A stretch of DNA of 64,000 bases, from positions 2,021,821-2,085,820 of the forward strand of contig NZ_BDUD01000001.1 in NCBI RefSeq assembly GCF_003113895.1. Reading direction: 5' to 3'. The notes below the pieces were generated by a model. That model made no database searches and was not told where the DNA came from. It saw only the letters and a list, made by a program, of their open reading frames with translations. Below, piece after piece: positions 10,371 through 18,802 of this stretch; position 1 is the stretch's first letter; every line of letters starts with the position of its first letter. Source of the DNA: Nostoc commune NIES-4072 (lineage in GTDB: Bacteria > Cyanobacteriota > Cyanobacteriia > Cyanobacteriales > Nostocaceae). A program made the translations under genes and the position numbers.

Positions 10371-11849
10371 TTAATCTCGTTGGCGCAGAATAATCTCTAA
10401 GCGCCCTTTTTCATACAAATTTTTTAAAATTTTCCATACATCCTGAGTATCTTGGAAAGTTTGAAAAATTTGGCTAATTGTAAAACCACTTTCAACCGTG
10501 GTAATAATACTTAAAAGTTTTTTCTCTTCTTCTAAAAGATTTTCATGCTTTTGACTCATAATTTTTCTTAATTCCTCACGAAACCCCACACATTTCTCAA
10601 AAATAAATTTAATTTCGTTAATCTGGGATTCAAGGTTTTTCAAGTCAGCGATTGCAGATAGCAATAAGTCCCTTTTCGATAGTAACTGTGTTTTGAAGTT
10701 GCTAACTTGATTCAAAAGTTCAGTTACATCATGTTCGCAGTTTTGAGCAATAAAGCACAAATCTTTTTCTATTTGCTCCCAATTTGAAATCTGATTACCA
10801 CACTCCTGAACAAGCTTTTCTAAAACAATTTCTCTTAGGACTTCATAAGAACCTTCACAGTCTTCATCATCATATTTGCATCGATTTTTCAAATAGTTAT
10901 CTGCTGGAATAATTTGACTTAATAAAGCTTGATATTGATTTAGTAGTTGCTCGAAAGCCTTTCGACGCAATCGCCGTTCCCCCTTAATCTGTTCTTCAAT
11001 TTCAACCAAGGGTTTTTGTAGCAGATCGTATTCTATAAAACTTTCCACCCCATGACGGCTAAAATGCTCTACCACTCGGTCAACAAACTCATCGTCATAC
11101 TGTAATAGATGTTCTGAATCGTTATTCAAACTGTTTCGTAAATTCTCAGCGCCTGTCAAAATAATTCGCCACTGTTCGAGACCAGCTACTAAATCTTGTA
11201 GTTTTTTTCGAGTGCTTTCGTTAGTTTGCAAAAACTGCTTACAGCGATTGAGTTGATGATGCAATTTCAGAATGTCTGCTTCATCTAATACAACGGAACT
11301 GGCTAGATTATAGCAATCTTTATCAAGCTGCAAAAATTGTTTTTCTAAAGTCTTTCGGTAGTCATTGAGACAATCTTCTAAGCTACTCGTGCTAAGAATT
11401 GGCTCACTAACTTTAGAAGCTTTCAATCTGAGCGTGAATTTTTTTAATTTCCGTGTAATTTCACCTAGTTCTTTTTGCAGAGTATAGCGTTTTTCGTGGC
11501 AAAATACTTCAAGCCGATCATTTAGGTTTTGTATTGTTCTGTGAACTCCATCAAGAACCACATCATCATTGTAGTGTGTGAGATTATGTGCAGCCTTTAC
11601 GTCATCAACCTCTTGCAATAAAGTTAGTTGTATATCTTCAGTTTTCTTAAAATCTTTTGGTGAACTTGCTACTGAAAAAAGAGTTTTTTCTACTTCCTTG
11701 AATTCGCTAATAACCTCCTGTAAAAGCTTCTCATCAAAAATTTCTAGTAACAAATAAACCTGAGCGCGAAGTTCATTTAACTGACCCTTTAGGTCATTAG
11801 GGTCTAGTTCTGCTACAGAAGTACGAATGATTCCTCTTGTCGCTCCCAT
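10371..11849 (-). CDS. Coiled-coil protein, last gene of DpdA-like operon
   Basis: About 490 aa, strongly helical with long heptad-like stretches of L, E, K and Q over most of its length. A C-terminal segment (TISQIFQTFQDTQDVWKILKNLYEKGRL) resembles a winged helix. The frame is open from 11876, overlapping the ATPase gene by 64 bp; I prefer ATG 11849, which still overlaps 37 bp. The tight overlap indicates one operon with the P-loop ATPase and probable complex formation. In Dpd clusters an unknown protein (DpdI) accompanies the ATPase and this could be its equivalent, but I see no motif that proves it. An SMC-like or scaffold role is possible. Confidence 0.75.
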   Translation of the reverse strand: MGATRGIIRTSVAELDPNDLKGQLNELRAQVYLLLEIFDEKLLQEVISEFKEVEKTLFSVASSPKDFKKTEDIQLTLLQEVDDVKAAHNLTHYNDDVVLDGVHRTIQNLNDRLEVFCHEKRYTLQKELGEITRKLKKFTLRLKASKVSEPILSTSSLEDCLNDYRKTLEKQFLQLDKDCYNLASSVVLDEADILKLHHQLNRCKQFLQTNESTRKKLQDLVAGLEQWRIILTGAENLRNSLNNDSEHLLQYDDEFVDRVVEHFSRHGVESFIEYDLLQKPLVEIEEQIKGERRLRRKAFEQLLNQYQALLSQIIPADNYLKNRCKYDDEDCEGSYEVLREIVLEKLVQECGNQISNWEQIEKDLCFIAQNCEHDVTELLNQVSNFKTQLLSKRDLLLSAIADLKNLESQINEIKFIFEKCVGFREELRKIMSQKHENLLEEEKKLLSIITTVESGFTISQIFQTFQDTQDVWKILKNLYEKGRLEIILRQRD

Positions 11850-14374
11850 TGTACATAGCGACGGAGTTGCAAGCATTCCAGTGCTTCCTCAAACTCTTCT
11901 TGAAGATAGCCAAGTTTTTTGACCTCTTTCCATATCTCTAAACAGTTTAGTTCTTGGATAATTTCCTGACCCTGCACAGCCTCAACTGCCTCTTTTGATT
12001 TCAGTTTGTCTTGAATAAAGGATTCCAGAGGATGAGCAGCAAATTGAACTTGAGAATTTTCTGTTTTCTTCCCAGCAATTTTGCATTCACTAATCAAACC
12101 GTGCTGTTTCAAAATTCCCAAAAGGCTAGGCAGACCAGAACCGGCAGTTTCAAATAACTTTTCAAAGTCTTCCTTTGAGGCTTGATACAACTGACGACCT
12201 CGGCGAACAAACAACGGAATATTCTCAAGCGCTACCTTATACTTGAGAAGTGCTGGACGCAGATTGGTGTAGAAAGATTGATACTTAGGAAATAGAGTTT
12301 TACACTTTTGATAAAACACAGATTCTATCAGTTTTGTTTCCGCACCATTCACTGCTTCTAGACCAAGAATTTTCCAGGTTTCTGATGCAATTGATGGGAA
12401 CAGGAGGCGTAGAGCTAAAGCGTGGCATTCCTGACGGTGGTGTTCTAATCTATCTCTATCTGCTTTGCTGACTTCAGGATGGCTTGAAAGCCAGTTTTGA
12501 ATATAATCAGATAAATTAAGCAGTGTACAAGCTGAACACTGTTCGGCAACCATGATTTTACGGAGTAAGCCGAAAGCTGCGGGATATTCCTTTTCAAAGC
12601 TTCGATCAAGCTGAAGGTGGAAATCTACTTGACCTGTCCCCGCGATCGCAGTTAATCTTTGTGGAACATTAACTGTATTCTGGTCATAGCTCAGGTAAAA
12701 TCGCCAGTCTAAGTGAGTTTCTTGCGGCGGAGTAAATCTCATCAAGTCAGAGTCTTCACCACCAACACTAATGACGACAGAACGGTTGGGAAACTCTAAA
12801 TTGTATCTCTCAGGAGATCCGGTCAAAAAATTATAAAATCCAAATCTATCCTCTTGCCATTCACTTTTATAGCGCCAATTCCAATTGGCTTTCTGACCAG
12901 AGCGAGAAACTGGGAAAAGTAAGGGTAGAATTTCCCGGCAGAAAATCGTTGTTGCTATCTTTTCTTTATGAGCATCATTCCACTCTCCAAACCAGCTGCG
13001 ACGAAATAACCCAAGAATTTTATCAATGACTGTAGGAGGAGCTGTTTGAAGAAGAGCAACTAAGGCAAAGCTACGTTCGGTTGGTTGTACAATGTACGAA
13101 CCATAAAAATTGTCGTCTTCCGCCAGCTTTTTTAAACTCTTTAACAGCCCGAATTTCTCAGCTATACTTGCGTTTACACCCGATGGAAAACAAGCAAGAA
13201 GCTTAATTACTTCTCGTCCTTGCCGATGTTTTTGAAAGGAAATTAGTGACTCAACTTTGTTAATAGCATCACTAATTTTGTGCTGCTGCGTACCGTATAG
13301 CTGCACTCGTCCCTCAAGATAATCCTCAATCAAATTCAGAGGAGTATACGGTTTCCCTTTTTCTTGAGCAAAAGTAACTATGCGTTTAAAGACTTCGATG
13401 ACGGTGCGAGGGCCGTTTCCTAAATCTTTGCGCTCGCACAACTGTCCTAAACTTTCAAGCGTTGCTAAATCTACTAACGGGGTTCCCTGAAACTTATCCT
13501 CTGGCAAAAACTTCTCACACAAAAAGTCCCAAAGCTTACCCGGAAAATCAGATTTATAAGCGTCAGTTAATCGTAGCGATACTTTCTGCTCCTGCATCCT
13601 GTGGATAATATCACCAGCCTGTTCTTCAATCGCTGATTCAGTGGGTGTGGTAGGCATTCCCAGAATGAGTGCGACAGGTGTAGAACCTAAAGCCCGCATT
13701 CCTTTGACTAAATCGCTCAAAATCTGGATACGAACGCTAGATCCTTCTTCAGTGCGTAGGAATTCTTGACATTCGTCAGCAAATATTGCTAAACCCTTAA
13801 AACCTGCTTCGCGCAGGATAGAAACGCTTTCCTGCCAAAAATTCAAAACACTATCAGTATTTGTGGTGTCAGTTTTTAATTCTTGAACAATTTTGAGCGC
13901 TTTATCTTCAGATACTTTGTACTTACGGGCTATTTCTGCGGCTTGCAATGCTTGAGTCTTGAGTCCGTACTTGTAATACAGTGCCTCAATTTCAGGAATA
14001 AGAGCAGGAGAAGATTTTTCTAAACTTGCCTTAATCCAGCCATAAGTAGCAACCATTAAGTTGCCCAATTCTTTAAATTTGAACGGTGGCACAGCTACAA
14101 TTTTATTCTGCTTGCATTCAGACCACAAATAAATTAGGGTTGCTGTTTTACCATAGCCATAGTCAGCACTTAGGTAGCCATTGACAGGCTTTCCCTTACC
14201 AATTTCATCAATTAAACGGTCTCGAAGTATTTTAACTTGTTCCAGAGGGTCGTAGCTGGTAGCATATAATTCATAATTATGGGCTACACTTTCAAGTTCG
14301 CTTTCAATCTGAAATGGACTAACGGTATCAACAATTGCTTGAATTAATTCTAGTTGCTCTAATAATTTCTTCAT
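11813..14374 (-). CDS. P-loop ATPase, 853 aa (DpdH/BrxC-like defence ATPase)
   Basis: Walker A is DYGYGKT at residues 71-77, preceded by a hydrophobic strand (NGYLSA). The Walker B-like strand LAIFADECQEFL lies at about 195-206. After the ATPase core come several helical and winged-helix-like regions, including a segment near 740-790 that could bind DNA. The DYGYGKT/ADECQ style is seen in large ATPases of BREX (BrxC) and Dpd (DpdH) loci; assignment to DpdH rests on the neighbouring DpdA-like gene. It begins 42 bp after the 277-aa gene and overlaps the following coiled-coil gene, so it is part of the same four-gene operon. No membrane segment is visible. Confidence 0.85.
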   Translation of the reverse strand: MKKLLEQLELIQAIVDTVSPFQIESELESVAHNYELYATSYDPLEQVKILRDRLIDEIGKGKPVNGYLSADYGYGKTATLIYLWSECKQNKIVAVPPFKFKELGNLMVATYGWIKASLEKSSPALIPEIEALYYKYGLKTQALQAAEIARKYKVSEDKALKIVQELKTDTTNTDSVLNFWQESVSILREAGFKGLAIFADECQEFLRTEEGSSVRIQILSDLVKGMRALGSTPVALILGMPTTPTESAIEEQAGDIIHRMQEQKVSLRLTDAYKSDFPGKLWDFLCEKFLPEDKFQGTPLVDLATLESLGQLCERKDLGNGPRTVIEVFKRIVTFAQEKGKPYTPLNLIEDYLEGRVQLYGTQQHKISDAINKVESLISFQKHRQGREVIKLLACFPSGVNASIAEKFGLLKSLKKLAEDDNFYGSYIVQPTERSFALVALLQTAPPTVIDKILGLFRRSWFGEWNDAHKEKIATTIFCREILPLLFPVSRSGQKANWNWRYKSEWQEDRFGFYNFLTGSPERYNLEFPNRSVVISVGGEDSDLMRFTPPQETHLDWRFYLSYDQNTVNVPQRLTAIAGTGQVDFHLQLDRSFEKEYPAAFGLLRKIMVAEQCSACTLLNLSDYIQNWLSSHPEVSKADRDRLEHHRQECHALALRLLFPSIASETWKILGLEAVNGAETKLIESVFYQKCKTLFPKYQSFYTNLRPALLKYKVALENIPLFVRRGRQLYQASKEDFEKLFETAGSGLPSLLGILKQHGLISECKIAGKKTENSQVQFAAHPLESFIQDKLKSKEAVEAVQGQEIIQELNCLEIWKEVKKLGYLQEEFEEALECLQLRRYVQWERQEESFVLL

Positions 14375-14416
14375 AAATAGTCGTTTAATGTAGAGGTTTG
14401 AAGATAATATAAATTT

Positions 14417-15250
14417 TTAAATTAATTGAGTCCACTCTGGGGATTTAGTTAACATAATCCACTGTCCATAACCCCCTTCATACCCATAGTCAAAGAACCC
14501 TCCTTGGTCATAATCATACGTGCATTTTGCATTATCTAGAGTGCCGTCTAACCCACTCGAATCTAGCAAAAGCATTTGACAGATAGCGTCTTTAATGTCT
14601 TCGCGTAAGAAAATCTTAGTTCCATAGGTTCGTTGGCGTTGTTTGTAAATGGTGTCTACCACCATTAGAAAAATAGGAGCAGCGCAGAAGTAGCGACGGC
14701 TGAAGTATTCTGATTTTCCTTCTGATTTAATTACACAGGGTGATAGAGAATGTAACCAGTTCAAGACACCAGTAATACTGCTTTCACTGAATGCTATTTC
14801 ACTGGCAGGGAGTTCAAAGTTCACAGTAGCTTTTTCAATCACTTCTCCCACTATGGACTTTCTTTCAGCAGGTGATAAAAGAACTTCTTTTCGTAACCAC
14901 AGTTGTTGTACAACAGTTGCATAAGCCCATGAGAACCTTTTATCAGCGTCGAAAAGATGTAGCTGATAAATTACCAAGTGTAAAAAATCGCCCAGTAGGG
15001 ATGGGTTTGATTGTTGAATATCAGCCGCTATTTTCCCTAGTGGAGTTAAACCAGATGGATTCTTTTTGTCGATAATAGAAAGGTTACGCAGAAAGGGAAA
15101 AACATTTTTTTGTAAAACAGTAGCTCCAAGTTGACACAGAGCAGCTAACTGATAAATATCAGTTTTTTGAATAGAAAAATTTTCCAGAATAATCGCAGCT
15201 CTTTCCAATGTGGTGTTCTGCTGTAGATGGAGAGTCAATTTTTTGTTCAT
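14417..15250 (-). CDS. Uncharacterised 277-aa protein (possible DpdG equivalent)
   Basis: No family was recognised with confidence. The protein is mostly helical and opens with a hydrophobic heptad region. Winged-helix-like segments occur near residues 28-70 (KTDIYQLAALCQLGATVLQ) and a tyrosine/glycine-rich tail near 240-265 (YDYDQGGFFDYGYEGGYG). Its ATG overlaps the stop of the upstream transglycosylase gene as ATGA, and the ATPase gene follows after 42 bp. In size and place it matches the small unknown protein (DpdG) that precedes the ATPase in Dpd clusters; this is inference from synteny. A resemblance to DUF4007-type proteins of DNA-modification loci was considered but is weak. Confidence 0.75.
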   Translation of the reverse strand: MNKKLTLHLQQNTTLERAAIILENFSIQKTDIYQLAALCQLGATVLQKNVFPFLRNLSIIDKKNPSGLTPLGKIAADIQQSNPSLLGDFLHLVIYQLHLFDADKRFSWAYATVVQQLWLRKEVLLSPAERKSIVGEVIEKATVNFELPASEIAFSESSITGVLNWLHSLSPCVIKSEGKSEYFSRRYFCAAPIFLMVVDTIYKQRQRTYGTKIFLREDIKDAICQMLLLDSSGLDGTLDNAKCTYDYDQGGFFDYGYEGGYGQWIMLTKSPEWTQLI

Positions 15251-16665
15251 AAATCACGCTCCAATGTATCCAACCAAGCGACTAGGTTGTGCATAATTCG
15301 ATGAGTCCGGCTGGTTCTTAATTGCTCAATACTTTCACAAAAATAGCAAGAGTGGTCGGTATCTAATTTGAGCTTTTCTATACCCGCTTTAGTGGTTTCA
15401 AAACTACGCCTCACTGTAATTTGAATTTGAGATTTATTGGGGAAAAAGATACTGCCAAAGCCTCCAGCTTTCCACCAAGTTGTGCTATCGAGAGTATCGG
15501 GGATTAAGTTATGTCTGCGGAGGCGATTATAGCTGTTTGGCCCGCCAATCCCAAAACAGTGAACGAGCATTCCATGTTCTCTAGCAATATCACAGACTTT
15601 TTTAAATAATGCCAAGCTCTCCTGAGAGATCATATTGACACTCCCGTTAGGGCCTGATGTTCCCCAAGAACCAAAGCCAATTCTGCGAATGCCAAGCCTC
15701 GCATAGGTTTCGATACAACGATTGATTTGCTTGATAGTGCGTCCCTGTACGGGAGCGATCGCACGCTCTTGTATATAATTAGGCATTTTGCTATAGAATG
15801 CCTCACAATGGTAGAGAGTGTCACGGACTTTGTACTCTACAATCTCATTATCATCTGTGCTTAAAGGTACAATATCAGGCAACACATACCCATCTGCCCA
15901 CTGGTTTTCTTTATAAAATTTATCTAAAAAGGCAAGAAGTTCATCATAAGTTCGTTTACCTTGCTGCACTTGATAAGCACCACAATCTAACCAGACACTT
16001 TTAATGTTTTCTACATCTTTTTGTTGCTGCAAAAATTTGGTAGTAGATGGTGGGCAAGCAATAGGTGAATAAATAACGTAAGCAAAGGGATTACGTTCCA
16101 AATCACCGCCTGATTTCCATAGTTCAAAAAGGCGCTGCAATTGAGAACCGCCAGCACTAAAAGATGCAACAAATTGAGAACTTAATGGTGTTGCAGACAC
16201 TAATTTTTTGTGCCACACAACTAAACTGCGTTTTATTCCTGGTTCAATATTGACTCGACTAAAGCCCATTCGGTAATAAAAGCCATTAGCTTCCAAATCT
16301 AATGGACATTTGAGGCGTAAAGTTTTTATACCGGATGTTCTGCTATATTCTTCCCATGCTCTAATTAGTTTAAGACCTACCCCTTGTCGGCGGTGAGATG
16401 GGGAAACAGAAAGATGGTATAAAGTGGATATCTTGTCACGCCTGTGATGAAAATGCAAGAAGCCATGAGACGTACATAAAATTTCCTTATGAGCTATTGC
16501 CTCAGCCAAAGTAGCTCTATTAACAAAACCTATCTCATGGCGATGGGCATCTGCGAGAGCCTTGACAAAAGGTAAGTCTTTTTCTGTTGCAAATGTCACT
16601 GTAGTTTCTAAGGATTTAATCTGCACGTACTCCACCCAAGAACCTTTTTTAACTCCATATATCAA
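15247..16665 (-). CDS. GNAT - TGT-fold fusion, DpdA-like DNA 7-deazaguanine transglycosylase candidate
   Basis: A 472-aa two-domain protein. Residues about 20-155 form a GNAT acetyltransferase domain with the acetyl-CoA loop HRRQGVG at 91-97. Residues about 190-472 show the tRNA-guanine transglycosylase fold: DCGAYQ at 227-232 corresponds to DSGGFQ of Tgt, GFGSWG at 330-335, HCFGIGG at 369-375, candidate nucleophile Asp393 in LDSTTW, and a CxxC...H zinc-like site at 440-459 (CYFC, HRIMHN). Normal housekeeping Tgt lacks a GNAT domain and differs in sequence. In Dpd systems a DpdA paralogue of Tgt inserts preQ0 into DNA. As first gene of an operon with an ATPase, this is best read as a DpdA-like enzyme. 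preQ0 synthesis genes and DpdB are not in the window. An archaeosine-like tRNA enzyme is the alternative. Confidence 0.8.
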   Translation of the reverse strand: MIYGVKKGSWVEYVQIKSLETTVTFATEKDLPFVKALADAHRHEIGFVNRATLAEAIAHKEILCTSHGFLHFHHRRDKISTLYHLSVSPSHRRQGVGLKLIRAWEEYSRTSGIKTLRLKCPLDLEANGFYYRMGFSRVNIEPGIKRSLVVWHKKLVSATPLSSQFVASFSAGGSQLQRLFELWKSGGDLERNPFAYVIYSPIACPPSTTKFLQQQKDVENIKSVWLDCGAYQVQQGKRTYDELLAFLDKFYKENQWADGYVLPDIVPLSTDDNEIVEYKVRDTLYHCEAFYSKMPNYIQERAIAPVQGRTIKQINRCIETYARLGIRRIGFGSWGTSGPNGSVNMISQESLALFKKVCDIAREHGMLVHCFGIGGPNSYNRLRRHNLIPDTLDSTTWWKAGGFGSIFFPNKSQIQITVRRSFETTKAGIEKLKLDTDHSCYFCESIEQLRTSRTHRIMHNLVAWLDTLERDL

Positions 16666-17248
16666 TAAAGCTTTTATAACTTAACATTTTTACATAACCA
16701 ATTTGCCAAATTAGCCTGTTTTACTATAAGGCTCATGTTTGATTTTTGAAATATACGCACTATCCGAAAGCGTTGCGTTACGCACTGTCCGAAAGCTTTG
16801 GTGCATTACGGACTCCGACGTAACGCACCCTACTTATACTTAGATTTTTTTAAATCCAATGGATTGCAATATTACAATATACTTTGAGTAATTTCAACCA
16901 AGTACCCAGGACTTTTGTTCAAATCATATCTCACCTAAACTACGAGCCAATTGTCGTATCAGAAAGGCTACTCGCAAGTGTTTGGTATTGAAAGCATCTA
17001 CAAAAACATAATCAACTCCAACTGGATTTTCGCTGGTTCTCACAGTTGAGTTATCCTTAAGCCTAATAATCGGACTAGAACTCTTAAAATCTCGCTGATG
17101 TAGGCGAGTTATTCCAAGAAGGCTTTCTAATATCAAAATTATTGCCAAGGATGAAAGTAAGGGACTCCAGAAATTAAATCTATCCTGATGCGATCGCTTT
17201 CATCTTAATCTCCTCATTGTTTGTAAACTGTAGTAGCCCAAAATTCTA
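16666..17248. other. Intergenic region with GTGCGTTACG-type dispersed repeats
   Basis: From 16755 to 16835 alternating blocks ACGCACTATCCGAAAGC, GTTACGCACTGTCCGAAAGC and GACTCCGACGTAACGCACC form a compound inverted repeat common in Nostoc genomes. The promoter of the transglycosylase operon presumably lies between 16666 and 16740, which is AT-rich, but I see no clear -35/-10 pair. A weak minus-strand frame at 16924-17148 is listed separately. Confidence 0.5.
16924..17148 (-). CDS. Possible small protein, 74 aa, doubtful
   Basis: A minus-strand frame with a TTG start, hydrophobic N-terminus and a moderately protein-like sequence (VGVDYVFVDAF, LRVAFLIRQLARSLGEI). No ribosome binding site or family was recognised. 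It may be a remnant of a larger gene in this rearranged stretch or simply a chance frame. Confidence 0.25.
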   Translation of the reverse strand: MAIILILESLLGITRLHQRDFKSSSPIIRLKDNSTVRTSENPVGVDYVFVDAFNTKHLRVAFLIRQLARSLGEI

Positions 17249-17275
17249 ATGCTTGTTTACTGCTGTAGCTATTAT

Positions 17276-17569
17276 ATGAGTGAGAAGGGTAAAAAAGAAA
17301 CTAAAATGTATATTTATGTTGCAGATGTTGTATTCGTTGCTTGGAATAACGAGAGGGGTCAGCTTCTAAAGCGATTGCGCGGTAAAAAATCGCGGCAGAA
17401 ACTAGCTGATGAAATTGCAGCCACAGGAGGAGAATGCTCCCATCAGAACATCAAAAAACTAGAGTACGGTGAGTCTGAAAGTGTTTCTATTAAAGTATTA
17501 GAGGCTATTTGTGCAGCATTGGATATTTCTCTAAGCGACTTCCTTAGCACTCTTGAAGTAACTAATTAA
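17276..17569 (+). CDS. XRE-type helix-turn-helix regulator
   Basis: About 97 aa. The region RLRGKKSRQKLADEIAATGG...SHQNIKKLEYGESESVSIKVLEAICAALDISLSDF is a classical XRE/Cro helix-turn-helix, in which the recognition helix would be around HQNIKKLEYG. In-frame ATGs lie at 17249, 17276 and 17306, none with a strong ribosome binding site; 17276 is a compromise. It stands alone downstream of the defence island and divergent from the transglycosylase operon. It could control that operon or be a left-over phage-type repressor. A hairpin terminator follows. Confidence 0.7.
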   Translation: MSEKGKKETKMYIYVADVVFVAWNNERGQLLKRLRGKKSRQKLADEIAATGGECSHQNIKKLEYGESESVSIKVLEAICAALDISLSDFLSTLEVTN

Positions 17570-17626
17570 AGTTTTAGACATTTTCTTGATTTTTAGCTAC
17601 TAAAGTAACTAATATATTGATAAAAG

Positions 17627-17671
17627 CAAAAAGGCGATCGCTCTCCGTCCAAAGATTGCGATCGCCTTTTG
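17627..17671 (+). terminator. Terminator hairpin built from HIP1 sequence
   Basis: CAAAAAGGCGATCGC (17627-17641) pairs with GCGATCGCCTTTTG (17658-17671), giving a long GC-rich stem followed by T-rich sequence about 60 bp after the XRE gene stop. The A-rich left arm makes it potentially bidirectional. Confidence 0.7.
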
Positions 17672-17708
17672 TTAAACCCCATCAATGAGGTTACAAAGAA
17701 AGGCAGAG

Positions 17709-17902
17709 GGCAGTCCCAATGAAAAAATTTCATCACCATGAATGAAAATGTGATGTGAGACGGATCTATATAGATACTCATCGAAGGAGTATTTTCAAGT
17801 CAGAAGGCAGTCCCAATGAAAAAATTTCATCACCATGAATGAAAATGTGATGTGAGACGGATCTATATAGATACTCATCGAAGGAGTATTTTCAAGTCAG
17901 AA
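17709..17902. repeat. Perfect 97-bp tandem duplication
   Basis: Two adjacent copies, 17709-17805 and 17806-17902, each begin GGCAGTCCCAATGAAAAAAT and end TTTTCAAGTCAGAA and appear identical base for base. Each contains the near-palindrome GATCTATATAGATAC and an AAGGAGTATTTT segment. The lack of divergence suggests recent duplication, or a strongly selected tandem regulatory unit upstream of the 100-aa gene at 18068. The gene-free span 17672-18067 otherwise holds only a short dispersed repeat (GAGACGCGTAGCGCGAGATA, about 17971-17990) and a small hairpin at CCCACGTTTTTAAACGTGGG (18013-18032). Confidence 0.85.
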
Positions 17903-18067
17903 GGAAAGAAGTATTAATAAAAACTTTCATTTGCAGGGTATAAAGCCCAGTTTAAACAAAGAATTGTATCGAGACGCGTAGCGCGAGATACAAAGCGTCC
18001 AAGCTTGCTATCCCACGTTTTTAAACGTGGGTTCCTTCTGACTTCGTACTTCTGCCTTCTGAATCAG

Positions 18068-18370
18068 ATGATTGTACAAGATGAGTTTGACAACCAAGCC
18101 TCGGCTCAAGCAGAGTTTGAGGAATATGTTGACCACTTAGCTGACGCAGTAGCGCCAGAAATTGAAATTGACTCAGTGCCAGATGATTTGGGAGAACTTT
18201 GTCGAGTTTGGAACGGTCCCCAACTTCTGGGAACTTTTTACCAGAATCTTGAAGGCAAATGGATAGCGCAACCCTGTAATAGCGATAAAAGACATTGCTG
18301 TGACACTTCTGATTCAGCGCTGCTTTTGATTATTGCTGTCAACGGCTTACTGGTCGCGGATGTAGCTTAG
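18068..18370 (+). CDS. Acidic 100-aa protein of unknown function
   Basis: ATG 18068 (MIVQDEFDNQ) is chosen because the upstream codons come from a non-coding dispersed repeat, although the frame is open from 18005. The first half is acidic (DEFDNQASAQAEFEEYVDHL). It ends with a short hydrophobic stretch (ALLLIIAVNGLLVADVA), so it could be a single-pass or peripheral membrane protein. The CNSDKRHCC segment has three cysteines. A good terminator follows 24 bp downstream, supporting expression. No family was recognised. Confidence 0.6.
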   Translation: MIVQDEFDNQASAQAEFEEYVDHLADAVAPEIEIDSVPDDLGELCRVWNGPQLLGTFYQNLEGKWIAQPCNSDKRHCCDTSDSALLLIIAVNGLLVADVA

Positions 18371-18394
18371 AACTCAATATTTTTCTCATCACTT

Positions 18395-18424
18395 AGAGAC
18401 GTGTTAAATTCACGTCTCTTTCTT
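18395..18424 (+). terminator. Rho-independent terminator
   Basis: The stem is AGAGACGTG (18395-18403), the loop 7 nt, and the return arm CACGTCTCT (18411-18419), followed by TTTCTT. It directly follows the 100-aa gene. Confidence 0.8.
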
Positions 18425-18555
18425 GTTTGGAGCTTTTGATAGACAGAACTATCATCAAGAAAGTGTTATTAATTTAATTCCGTTGCTTATAAAGCAATAC
18501 GGTTCAGTTAAGCCTCAAATTTATGTACACTAGGGATTGTTCCCATGAATGAAAA

Positions 18556-18802
18556 TTGAGTGTGGTGCATCTTAAGGATTTCTCGTTGGTGTCTCCTGAG
18601 ATACAAAGCGGTGACTTGCTTAAAGCAATTGAGATGGCGATCCCAGCTTCTGTCATCGAACAGGCGATCGCTAATACTAAAACTGAAGAAGAACGCAAGC
18701 GAGCGCTACCAGCACAATTAGTAGTATGTCTGGTAATAGCAATGAGTTTTTGGTCTAGAGACTCGATGCGAGATGTGCTTAAAAACCGGTGGAGATGGGA
18801 TC
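18556..18802 (+). pseudogene. IS4-family transposase, N-terminal fragment
   Basis: The frame contains IPASVIEQAIANTKTEEERKRALPAQLVVCLVIAMSFWSRDSMRDVLKN, the N-terminal domain of IS4 (InsG) transposases. It breaks off at about residue 78, where the terminal repeat of the IS701-like element begins (18803). The DDE catalytic domain is missing, so the fragment is dead. Another IS4-family piece lies beyond the IS701-like element in opposite orientation (19994-20152), so an inversion or two separate IS4 copies must be involved. Confidence 0.75.

Noticed and set aside
15247..16665. Annotation as ordinary queuine tRNA-ribosyltransferase
   Set aside because: The GNAT fusion, divergent active-site context and operon with a defence-type ATPase argue against the housekeeping Tgt, although a tRNA target is not excluded.
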